Shown here piece by piece: positions 1-5,396 of a stretch of DNA of 5,396 nt. The position numbers and the translations under genes are program-made. Under the pieces are notes generated by a model. It was not told the origin of the DNA, made no database searches, and saw only the letters and a list, made by a program, of their open reading frames with translations. The number at the start of each line of letters is the position of its first letter. Position 1 is the first letter of the stretch. Source of the DNA: Oscillibacter sp. (GTDB lineage Bacteria > Bacillota > Clostridia > Oscillospirales > Oscillospiraceae); contig DPGF01000041.1 in the NCBI GenBank assembly GCA_003522105.1, positions 867 to 6,262 of the forward strand, read 5' to 3'.

Positions 1-1
1 G

Positions 2-232
2 CGGCTCGACGCGGTGGCGGCGAGCGGCTTTTCGATGAGCCGCAGCAAGGCGCAGGAGCTTATCTCCTCCGGGCGCGTACAGCTCAACCACCGCGAAACG
101 CTCAAGGCGGACGCGCCCGTTGCGCAGGGAGATGTGGTCTCCGCGCGCGGGCTTGGAAAATTCGAGGTCGCCGAGGTTGGGGGTCTCAGCAAAAAGGGAA
201 GAACGGCGCTGTTGCTGCGCCGATACTTGTAA
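2..232 (+). CDS. ylmH: YlmH-family S4-domain RNA-binding protein, C-terminal part (5' end outside window)
   Basis: This is the last 76 codons of a gene that begins before the window; the frame is open from base 2 to the TAA at 230-232. The visible part is an S4 RNA-binding domain. It opens with RLDAVAASGFSMSRSKAQEL, followed by ISSGRVQLN, the standard S4 alpha-L core, then a GDVVSARGLGKFEV stretch and a C-terminal GGLSKKGR segment. The combination of the S4 core with VSARGLGKF and the basic tail is typical of YlmH, a protein of about 260 residues usually encoded near divIVA and the cell-division cluster in Firmicutes. YlmH-type proteins bind RNA and have been linked to ribosome quality control. 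Because the N-terminal domain is not visible, another S4 protein cannot be fully excluded. The internal ATG at base 35 is a methionine inside the S4 core, not a start. The next gene follows after 13 bases, consistent with one operon. Confidence 0.8.
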   Translation, partial: RLDAVAASGFSMSRSKAQELISSGRVQLNHRETLKADAPVAQGDVVSARGLGKFEVAEVGGLSKKGRTALLLRRYL

Positions 233-236
233 GGAG
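231..236 (+). promoter_or_regulatory. Ribosome binding site of the DUF896 gene
   Basis: AAGGAG overlaps the stop codon of the preceding gene and lies 9 bases before the ATG at 246. It favours that ATG over the second in-frame ATG at 252, which would be 15 bases away, and over the upstream in-frame ATG at 120, which lies within the S4 gene and has no such site. Confidence 0.75.
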
Positions 237-245
237 AAGAATGCA

Positions 246-500
246 ATGACGATGGAAGAAAAGATCGCGCGCATCAACGCGCTGGCGCGCAAGGCCAAGG
301 CCGAGGGACTGACCGACGATGAGCGCGAGGAGCAGGCACAGCTGCGCCGCGACTATATCGACTCGGTGAAGGCAAACCTCAAGTCGCAGCTCGACTCGCT
401 GTATGTGCTCGATGAAAAGAGCGGCAAAAAGACGAACATCATCGACTTTGAACGCGAACGCGCTGCAAGAGCGGGCGAAAAAAGGAGAAACAGTAAATGA
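246..500 (+). CDS. DUF896 (UPF0291, YnzC-like) family protein
   Basis: A small cytoplasmic protein of 84 residues of unknown function. Residues 4-20 form a first amphipathic helix containing KIARINALARKAKAEG, followed by GLTDDEREEQAQLRRDYID and a second helix to about residue 52. This helical hairpin with the pattern INxLAxKxKxxGLTxxExxEQxxLRxxYI is diagnostic of the DUF896/YnzC family, whose B. subtilis member is a protein of about 77 residues encoded in an SOS-induced operon. The LDSLYVLDEKSGKK segment is also family-like. The last 22 or so residues, including NIIDFERERAAR, form a charged tail beyond the core and are probably flexible. The start at 246 is chosen by the AAGGAG site 9 bases upstream. 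The stop overlaps the next start as ATGA (497-500), so translation of the two genes is likely coupled. No SOS box is visible here, so the SOS link known from Bacillus cannot be carried over. Confidence 0.88.
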   Translation: MTMEEKIARINALARKAKAEGLTDDEREEQAQLRRDYIDSVKANLKSQLDSLYVLDEKSGKKTNIIDFERERAARAGEKRRNSK

Positions 501-1720
501 GTAAGGAATTTGAGTACGACCCCGAGAGCGGCTCGTTTCGCTTTGACGAGGGAGGCAAAACGCCAAAGAAAAAAGATGGCGGCGACATTGGCAGCTGGAT
601 CATCATTGCGGCGCTCTTTGCCTTCGGCCTGTGGCCGATTGGCCTGATCGCGCTCATTTCCAAGCTTTCCGACCGGCCGAAGAAGGTGAGCGCACCGCGC
701 AGCGGCATGCGCACGAGCACCAGTCCGAATGCGAACGTTACGGCGCGCAGTACGAACAAGGTAGAAAAGACCGTTGTGCAGACAGCGAAGAAGATGAACC
801 GCGCGCCGAAGGCTTCGGACAAGACCGCACGCATTCTGATGATCGTCGGTGCTGCCATCACTGCGATCTTTGGTATCAGCCTTGTGACCATGCTGGGCGA
901 GGTCATCGCCTACGGCTGGTATTCCTACATGATGGAAGAACTTTTCCCCATGTGCGGCTTCTTTGCCGGCGGTGTTGCCATGCTCGTCGCCGGGCAGCGG
1001 ATGAAGCGCCGCAGCGCGCGCGTTGCGCGCTACCTTGCCGTGATGGGCAAGCGCAGCCACATTGCTGTGGACGAACTCTGCGCCGTGACGGGCAAGAGCC
1101 GCAAAAAGGTCGAAAGCGATCTTGACTTCATGGTGGAAAAGGGGCTGCTCGGCGCGGGCGCTTATCTGGACAGCGGGCGAGGAGTGTTCTTCCGCAACGC
1201 CAACGCCTTTGCCGACTATGCGAACGAAACGGCGAAGAAGGCAAACGTCACACCCAAGGAAGCGAACGAGGGCTACGCGGGCGCGCTGCGCGCCATTCGC
1301 AGCGCGAACGACCGCATCGCCGACCCCGTGCTGAGTGAAAAGATCGACCATCTTGAGACTGTCGCAGGCAAGATCTTCCGCGAGGTGGAGCAGCACCCGG
1401 AAAAGCAGCAGCAGGCCGCGACTTTCCTCAACTACTATCTGCCCACCACGCTCAAGCTGCTCGACAGCTACGCCAAATTTGAAGAGGCGGGCATCGAGGG
1501 AGAAAATCTATCCCGCGCGCAGGAGCGCATCGAAGAGACGATGGACGCCCTCATCAAGGGCTTTGACAAGCAGCTCGACGACCTTTACCGCAGCGAGGCG
1601 ATGGATATTGACAGCGACATTCGCGTGATGGAGAACATGCTCCGCCGCGATACGGCGAGCGTGGAGGAGGATTTCGGCCTCGGCGGCACCGCTGTGCAGC
1701 GCGCGCCGGACGAGGAATAA
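497..1720 (+). CDS. XpaC-family membrane protein (5-bromo-4-chloroindolyl phosphate hydrolysis family) with a winged-helix-like middle region
   Basis: A 407-residue protein starting at an ATG with AAGGAG 9 bases upstream (482-487). In order: a soluble N-terminus with EFEYDPESGSFRFDEGG (residues 4-20); a hydrophobic segment at about 34-55; a basic Ser/Thr-rich linker at 57-112; two more hydrophobic segments at about 113-133 and 150-168; a basic RMKRR stop-transfer-like stretch; a winged-helix-like segment at about 175-232 (RVARYLAVMGKRSHIAVDEL, then TGKSRKKVESDLDFMVEKGL); and a C-terminal helical domain at about 255-395. That last domain contains DPVLSEKIDHLETVAGKIF, NYYLPTTLKLLDSYAKFE and EAMDIDSDIRVMENML, which are hallmarks of the XpaC family. 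The family name comes from a phenotype on an indolyl phosphate dye in Bacillus; the true biochemical role is unknown. XpaC genes often sit next to telA (toxic-anion resistance), but here the next gene is glgB. Membrane location is predicted from hydrophobicity. Family assignment is firm, function is not. Confidence 0.85.
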   Translation: MSKEFEYDPESGSFRFDEGGKTPKKKDGGDIGSWIIIAALFAFGLWPIGLIALISKLSDRPKKVSAPRSGMRTSTSPNANVTARSTNKVEKTVVQTAKKMNRAPKASDKTARILMIVGAAITAIFGISLVTMLGEVIAYGWYSYMMEELFPMCGFFAGGVAMLVAGQRMKRRSARVARYLAVMGKRSHIAVDELCAVTGKSRKKVESDLDFMVEKGLLGAGAYLDSGRGVFFRNANAFADYANETAKKANVTPKEANEGYAGALRAIRSANDRIADPVLSEKIDHLETVAGKIFREVEQHPEKQQQAATFLNYYLPTTLKLLDSYAKFEEAGIEGENLSRAQERIEETMDALIKGFDKQLDDLYRSEAMDIDSDIRVMENMLRRDTASVEEDFGLGGTAVQRAPDEE

Positions 1721-1725
1721 GGCGC

Positions 1726-1740
1726 ATGCGATGCGATGCA
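1726..1740 (+). repeat. Three tandem ATGCG-type pentamers
   Basis: The sequence reads ATGCG ATGCG ATGCA, three head-to-tail copies with one change in the last base. The first copy lies partly inside the perfect 8-base palindrome CGCATGCG (1723-1730). It is directly visible, but so short that chance or simple slippage could explain it; no function is claimed. Confidence 0.45.
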
Positions 1741-1741
1741 G

Positions 1742-1763
1742 TCTCATATGCTCTATGATGAGA
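1742..1763 (+). other. Weak inverted repeat ahead of the glgB ribosome binding site
   Basis: TCTCAT at 1742-1747 is the exact reverse complement of ATGAGA at 1758-1763, with a 10-base loop between them. The right arm ends on the first base of the AAAGGA ribosome binding site. In RNA this would be a six-pair, AT-rich stem of low stability. It could be an operator half-site pair or chance. Confidence 0.25.
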
Positions 1764-1768
1764 AAGGA
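1763..1768 (+). promoter_or_regulatory. Ribosome binding site of glgB
   Basis: AAAGGA lies 8 bases before the ATG at 1777. The closer AGAGGT at 1771-1776 abuts the start codon and is too near to be used. This supports ATG 1777 as the start. Confidence 0.7.
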
Positions 1769-1776
1769 CAAGAGGT

Positions 1777-3717
1777 ATGAAGCAAACCGGCAGACGATTT
1801 GACGCTGCTGCCTTTTACGGCGGCACGAACAGCGAGGCCTACCGCTATCTCGGCGCGCACCGCACGCGGCGGGCGGGAAAAGACGGCTACGTGTTCCGCG
1901 TGTGGGCGCCGAACGCCGCGTATGTGTCCGTCGTGGGAGATTTCTGCGCATGGAACGGATACGACCACCCGATGACGCGCAACGCCGACGGCTTTTGGGA
2001 ATGCTTTGTCGCGGGACTGAAGCGTTATGACACGTATAAGTTCGCCGTCACCTCGCAGAGGGGCGACACGGTGCTCAAAACCGACCCCTACGCCTTCCAC
2101 GCCGAGACCCGCCCCGGCACAGCCGGCAAGCTCTACGATCTTGGCGGGTATCGTTGGGGCGATGACGAGTGGTGCAGAAACCGCGCGAAAGCGCCCATCG
2201 ACCGCTCTCCGCTCAATATTTACGAGGTTCATCTCGGCTCATGGCGGCGGCGCGAGAACGGTGATTTTTACGATTACCGCACGCTTGCCCACGAGCTGGC
2301 AGACTATGTTCTGGATCTTGGCTACAACTGCGTGGAGCTCATGCCCGTGACGGAGTATCCGCTCGACGATTCCTGGGGTTACCAGTGTACCGGCTATTTT
2401 GCCGCGACATCACGCTACGGAACGCCCAAGGATTTTATGTACTTTGTCGACCACCTGCACCGCAAGGGGATCTCCGTTCTCCTTGACTGGGTGCCCGCGC
2501 ACTTCTGCAAGGACGCGCACGGCCTCATCGACTTCGACGGTACGTCCTGCTACGAATACGCAGACCCCAATAAGCGTGAGCACGAGGGGTGGGGGACGCG
2601 TGTGTTCGACTATGGCCGCGGCGAGGTGAGGAGCTTCCTGCTCTCTTCCGCCGCGTTCTGGCTGCGGGAATTCCATCTCGACGGCCTGCGCGTGGACGCA
2701 GTCGCGTCCATGCTGTACCTTGACTATGGGCGCGAAAACGGCCGCTGGACGCCGAACAAAGATGGCGGACACGAGAATTTAGAAGCCATCGACTTTTTGC
2801 GCGCGCTCAATGAAACGGCGTTTTCCGTCGATCCGAATGTACTGATGGTCGCGGAGGAGTCGACCGCGTGGCCGCTCGTCACGCGCCCGGCAAAGGACGG
2901 CGGCCTCGGCTTCAACCTCAAGTGGAACATGGGCTGGATGAACGACATGTGCCACTACCTGAAGCTCGACCCGTGGTTCCGTCAGTTCCACCACAAGGAC
3001 ATCACCTTTTCGCTGATGTATGCCTTCTCGGAGAATTTCGTCCTGCCGATCTCGCACGACGAGGTCGTGCACATGAAGGGTTCGCTTCGCGGCAAGATGC
3101 CCGGCGACGACTGGCAGCAGCTTGCGGGCGTGCGCGCATTCACAGCGTACCTTCTTGCCCACCCGGGCAAAAAGCTCACCTTCATGGGAGCGGAGCTTGG
3201 GCAGTGGCACGAGTGGGACTTTGCTTCCCAGCTTGACTGGTATTTACTCGAAAATCAAGAAAACCAGCAGACCCAGCAGTTTTTCAAGGACATCAACCGC
3301 TTTTATCTATCGCAGAGTCCCCTCTGGTCGATCGACTTTTCGTGGGAAGGCTTTGAATGGCTCGTTGCCGACGACAACTGCAACAATGTGGTCGTCTTTG
3401 TCCGGCGCGACCGGGAGGGGCGCGAGCTGATCGCCGCTGTCAACTTCTCGCCCGTCGGTCAGGCGGAGTACCGCTTTGGCGTGCCGCCGAAAAAAACCTA
3501 CCGAGAGGTATTCACCACCGATCTTGCCGCCTACGGCGGCACAGGGGACTGGTGCAACGGAGAGCCGATCGAAACGGAGGGCATTCCATCGCACGGAAAG
3601 CCCTGCTCGCTGTGCGTGAAGATCCCGCCGCTCGGCGCGGCGTTCTTCTCGGGCGAGGGCGAGTGGCACGAGGAGAAGAGCGAGGAGCCGACCGGAGAGA
3701 CTCTGGCCGAGCAGTGA
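1777..3717 (+). CDS. glgB: 1,4-alpha-glucan branching enzyme GlgB
   Basis: GlgB cuts an alpha-1,4-glucan chain and reattaches the piece through an alpha-1,6 bond, making the branches of glycogen. The 646-residue protein has an N-terminal CBM48 beta-sandwich (about residues 20-110, with VFRVWAPNA and VSVVGDF), a GH13 catalytic barrel (about 145-520) and a C-terminal beta domain (about 535-626). The family signatures are all present: DSWGYQ at 198-203, DWVPAHF at 237-243, GLRVDAV at 303-309 with nucleophile Asp307, MVAEES at 357-362 with acid/base Glu360, and ISHDEVVHMKGSL at 425-437 with transition-state stabiliser Asp428. Catalytic roles are assigned by family alignment from memory. It lacks the extra N-terminal domain of the enterobacterial enzyme (about 730 residues), as is usual for Gram-positive members of roughly 630-650. 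The last 20 residues form an acidic tail after the usual end of the fold. ATG 1777 has AAAGGA 8 bases upstream, and the N-terminal sequence fits family starts. glgC follows after 19 bases. Confidence 0.97.
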   Translation: MKQTGRRFDAAAFYGGTNSEAYRYLGAHRTRRAGKDGYVFRVWAPNAAYVSVVGDFCAWNGYDHPMTRNADGFWECFVAGLKRYDTYKFAVTSQRGDTVLKTDPYAFHAETRPGTAGKLYDLGGYRWGDDEWCRNRAKAPIDRSPLNIYEVHLGSWRRRENGDFYDYRTLAHELADYVLDLGYNCVELMPVTEYPLDDSWGYQCTGYFAATSRYGTPKDFMYFVDHLHRKGISVLLDWVPAHFCKDAHGLIDFDGTSCYEYADPNKREHEGWGTRVFDYGRGEVRSFLLSSAAFWLREFHLDGLRVDAVASMLYLDYGRENGRWTPNKDGGHENLEAIDFLRALNETAFSVDPNVLMVAEESTAWPLVTRPAKDGGLGFNLKWNMGWMNDMCHYLKLDPWFRQFHHKDITFSLMYAFSENFVLPISHDEVVHMKGSLRGKMPGDDWQQLAGVRAFTAYLLAHPGKKLTFMGAELGQWHEWDFASQLDWYLLENQENQQTQQFFKDINRFYLSQSPLWSIDFSWEGFEWLVADDNCNNVVVFVRRDREGRELIAAVNFSPVGQAEYRFGVPPKKTYREVFTTDLAAYGGTGDWCNGEPIETEGIPSHGKPCSLCVKIPPLGAAFFSGEGEWHEEKSEEPTGETLAEQ

Positions 3718-3718
3718 C

Positions 3719-3725
3719 AAGGAGG
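3719..3725 (+). promoter_or_regulatory. Ribosome binding site deciding the GTG start of glgC
   Basis: AAGGAGG begins one base after the glgB stop codon and ends 11 bases before the GTG at 3737; the overlapping GGAG at 3724-3727 would give 9 bases. The first in-frame ATG (3758) falls inside the IAMLLAGGQGSRL nucleotide-binding segment and would remove its first strand, so GTG is the only workable start. Confidence 0.8.
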
Positions 3726-3736
3726 AGAGAACAAGC

Positions 3737-4945
3737 GTGAAAAAAGAATGTATCGCCATGCTGCTTGCCGGCGGGCAGGGCAGTCGGCTCTATGTGCTCA
3801 CGGAAAATATGGCGAAGCCCGCCGTACCGTTCGGCGGCAAGTTCCGCATCATTGATTTTCCGCTCTCAAACTGCGCCAACGCGGGCATCGACACCGTGGG
3901 CGTGCTGACGCAGTACCGCCCGCTGGAGCTCAACCGCTACATCGGCTCCGGCCAGCCGTGGGATCTTGACCGCGCAGACGGCGGCGTACATATCCTGCCG
4001 CCGTATCAGAGCGCGAACGGCGCTTCGTGGTACAAGGGCACGGCCAACGCCATCTTCCAGAACATCGGCTTTGTCGATATGTACGACCCCGAGTATGTGC
4101 TTATCCTCTCGGGCGACCATATTTACAAGATGAACTATGCCAAGATGCTCGACCAGCACAAAAAGACAGGGGCGGATTGCACCATCTCCGTGATGGAGGT
4201 ACCTTGGGAAGATGCACCGCGCTTCGGCATCATGAATGTGGACGGGACGGACACGGTCACGGAATTTGAAGAAAAGCCCGCACAGCCAAAGAGCAACCTT
4301 GCTTCGATGGGCATTTATATTTTCACATGGAAAAAGCTGCGCGCCTACCTCATCGAGGACGAGGGCGACGAGACGAGCAGCAATGACTTTGGTAAGAACA
4401 TCATTCCCAAAATGCTGCAAAACGGCGAAAAGATGTCCGCCTACCGCTTTTCCGGCTACTGGAAGGACGTCGGCACACTCGATTCGCTCTGGGATGCGAA
4501 CATGGACATGCTCGCCACCGGCAGCGGACTTGACTTGCTCGAAAAGGACTGGCCGATCTACGGCCGCTCCACCTCCGCGCCGCCGGCGTATCTCGGCAAA
4601 AGGGCGCATGTGGAGCATAGTGTCATTGCCCGCGGCTGCACGGTAGAGGGCGAGGCGGAGAACTCTGTCCTCTCTGAGCGCTGCACGGTGGAGGAGGGCG
4701 CGAGCGTGCAGTATTCTATCTTGATGCCCGGCGCGGTCGTCAGGAAGGGAGCGCGCGTCTCCTATGCCATCATCGGCGAGAACGGCGTGGTCGGCGAGCG
4801 CGCGCTTGTCGGCGAGCCGCCGGAGACGGTCGCACCCGAAAACTGGGGCATCACAGTGCTTGGCCCCGGCGCGGCGGTGGCAGAGGACTATGTGCTGCCC
4901 GCCAACCGGATGCGCAGCGTGGACGGAAAGGAGACGGTACGATGA
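3737..4945 (+). CDS. glgC: Glucose-1-phosphate adenylyltransferase (ADP-glucose pyrophosphorylase), catalytic subunit GlgC
   Basis: GlgC makes ADP-glucose and pyrophosphate from ATP and glucose-1-phosphate, the committed step of bacterial glycogen synthesis. The protein has 402 residues from a GTG start. The N-terminal nucleotidyltransferase domain (about 1-260) carries the ATP loop LLAGGQGSRL at 9-18, KPAVPFGGKFRIIDFPLSNC at 27-46, GTANAIFQN at 101-109, ILSGDHIYKMNY at 123-134 with the expected metal/catalytic Asp127, FGIM at 163-166, EFEEKP at 176-181 with Lys180 as the expected glucose-1-phosphate contact, and GYWKDVGTLDSLW at 240-252. The C-terminal part (about 285-402) shows the hexapeptide-like pattern of a left-handed beta-helix, which serves oligomerisation and allostery. 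Lys35 in FGGKFR aligns with the activator-site lysine of the E. coli enzyme; whether this enzyme responds to fructose-1,6-bisphosphate cannot be told. It lies 19 bases after glgB, and its stop overlaps the glgD start, pointing to a GlgC/GlgD complex. All catalytic motifs look intact. Confidence 0.97.
   Translation: MKKECIAMLLAGGQGSRLYVLTENMAKPAVPFGGKFRIIDFPLSNCANAGIDTVGVLTQYRPLELNRYIGSGQPWDLDRADGGVHILPPYQSANGASWYKGTANAIFQNIGFVDMYDPEYVLILSGDHIYKMNYAKMLDQHKKTGADCTISVMEVPWEDAPRFGIMNVDGTDTVTEFEEKPAQPKSNLASMGIYIFTWKKLRAYLIEDEGDETSSNDFGKNIIPKMLQNGEKMSAYRFSGYWKDVGTLDSLWDANMDMLATGSGLDLLEKDWPIYGRSTSAPPAYLGKRAHVEHSVIARGCTVEGEAENSVLSERCTVEEGASVQYSILMPGAVVRKGARVSYAIIGENGVVGERALVGEPPETVAPENWGITVLGPGAAVAEDYVLPANRMRSVDGKETVR
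4927..4933 (+). promoter_or_regulatory. Ribosome binding site of glgD inside the glgC 3' end
   Basis: AAAGGAG lies within the last codons of glgC and 8 bases before the glgD ATG at 4942. Together with the ATGA overlap it supports that start and efficient coupled or independent translation of glgD. Confidence 0.75.
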
Positions 4946-5396
4946 ACGGATTACACGGTATCATCTTTGCCTATGCGAAAACACCCGGCCTTCGTGAGCT
5001 GACGGAGGAACGCATGCCCGGCTCCGTGCCGTTCGGCGGGCGCTGCCGCGCGGTGGACTTTATGCTCTCCAACATGGCGGGCGCGGGCATTACAGACGTT
5101 GGCGTCGTGCTGCACGGCAACTACCAGAGTCTGCTTGACCACATCGGCAACGGCAAGACCTGGGACATGGCGCGCAAGAACGGCGGACTCAAGCTGCTGC
5201 CGCCCTTTGCCGATGCGCGCAAGTTCGGCGTGGAGGAATTCCGCGGCAAGATGGAGGCGCTTGCCGGCGTTCGCTCGTATCTGCACGAGATCCGGCAGGA
5301 ATATGTTGTCCTGTCCGACAGTGACCTCATCATCAACCTGCCGCTGCAGAAGGTGCTGGACGCGCACATCGAGAGCGGCGCGGACATCACCTGCGT
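4942..5396 (+). CDS. glgD: GlgD, non-catalytic subunit of ADP-glucose pyrophosphorylase (5' part; 3' end outside window)
   Basis: The first 151 complete codons of a GlgC paralogue are present, with no stop before the window ends; full-length GlgD is usually about 370 residues. The fold is recognisable from VPFGGRCRAVDFMLSNMAGA at 29-48, the DHIGNGKTWDMARKNGGLKL stretch at 66-85, and YVVLSDSDLIINLPL at 121-135. The ATP loop is degenerate: IIFAYAKTPGLREL replaces the GGQGSRL motif of GlgC. The GTANAI motif is replaced by RGKMEALAGVRSYL, and SGDH by SDSD. These losses are the usual mark of GlgD, which in Firmicutes binds GlgC and raises or tunes its activity without catalysing the reaction itself. 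That role is family knowledge. The ATG at 4942 overlaps the glgC stop (ATGA, 4942-4945) and has AAAGGAG 8 bases upstream, so equal production with GlgC is likely. Confidence 0.93.
   Translation, partial: MNGLHGIIFAYAKTPGLRELTEERMPGSVPFGGRCRAVDFMLSNMAGAGITDVGVVLHGNYQSLLDHIGNGKTWDMARKNGGLKLLPPFADARKFGVEEFRGKMEALAGVRSYLHEIRQEYVVLSDSDLIINLPLQKVLDAHIESGADITC

Larger units (their letters stand above)
1721..1776 (+). other. Spacer between the XpaC-family gene and glgB
   Basis: These 56 non-coding bases form the longest gap in the window and the only plausible place for a separate glg promoter. They hold a tandem pentamer, a short inverted repeat and the glgB ribosome binding site. TATGAT at 1754-1759 resembles a -10 box, but the base 17 positions upstream is ATGCGA, a poor -35. 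Transcription from this box would also start at or inside the ribosome binding site, so I do not call a promoter. No GC-rich hairpin followed by a T-run is present, so no intrinsic terminator is seen after the XpaC-family gene. Confidence 0.6.

Noticed and set aside
353..1396. A 347-codon open frame on the minus strand across the XpaC-family gene
   Set aside because: It lies opposite well-supported coding sequence, its product is rich in Arg, Ala and His as expected from the complement of GC-rich codons, it shows no known domain, and no suitable ribosome binding site is evident. It is a GC-driven shadow.
1726..1740. CRISPR-like or mobile-element-derived repeat
   Set aside because: The repeat unit is five bases with no spacers, no flanking duplications and no transposase or Cas gene in the window.
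1731..1759. Possible sigma-70-type promoter with TATGAT at 1754-1759
   Set aside because: The -10 is decent (5 of 6) but the hexamer at 17-base spacing, ATGCGA, matches only 3 of 6, there is no extended -10 TG, and the implied start would cut into the glgB ribosome binding site.
1721..1763. Intrinsic terminator after the XpaC-family gene
   Set aside because: The only inverted repeats are an 8-base palindrome and a six-pair AT-rich stem, and neither is followed by a run of T.
3866..4618. A 250-codon open frame on the minus strand across glgC
   Set aside because: It is fully antisense to glgC, which has every family motif. The product matches no family I recognise, so it is treated as a shadow.
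4942..5396. glgD as a second, catalytic glgC copy or a pseudogene
   Set aside because: The frame is intact to the window edge and the altered ATP loop matches the known GlgD pattern rather than random decay.

Overview
This is a GC-rich window coding on the + strand throughout. It reads as chromosomal DNA from a Gram-positive anaerobe of the class Clostridia, most likely an Oscillospirales/Ruminococcaceae-type gut bacterium. That placement rests on three things: the pairing of a catalytic GlgC with a GlgD paralogue (a Firmicutes trait), a YlmH-type S4 protein, a DUF896 (YnzC) protein and a clostridial XpaC-type membrane protein side by side, and strong AAGGAG-type ribosome binding sites. The taxonomy is inferred from gene content, not from any database comparison.

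Layout. Bases 1-232 hold the 3' end of a YlmH-family RNA-binding protein (S4 domain). Bases 246-500 encode a small DUF896/YnzC-family protein. Its stop overlaps by ATGA the start of a 407-residue membrane protein of the XpaC (5-bromo-4-chloroindolyl phosphate hydrolysis) family at 497-1720. A 56-base spacer (1721-1776) follows, with a short tandem repeat, a weak inverted repeat and the glgB ribosome binding site. The rest is a glycogen synthesis cluster: glgB (1777-3717), glgC (3737-4945, GTG start) and the 5' part of glgD (4942-5396, running off the window).

How the genes work together. GlgC, probably with GlgD as a non-catalytic partner, makes ADP-glucose from glucose-1-phosphate and ATP. 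A glycogen synthase (not in the window, expected downstream) would build alpha-1,4 chains from it, and GlgB would add alpha-1,6 branches. Tight spacing (19 bases between glgB and glgC, a 4-base overlap between glgC and glgD) indicates one transcript with translational coupling. The first three genes also look co-transcribed. No terminator is visible between them and glgB, so read-through into the glycogen genes is possible.

I found no RNA genes, mobile elements, CRISPR arrays or phage features, and no convincing new system. The points most worth a second look are the orphan XpaC-family protein, the degenerate nucleotide-binding site of GlgD, and the small spacer ahead of glgB.
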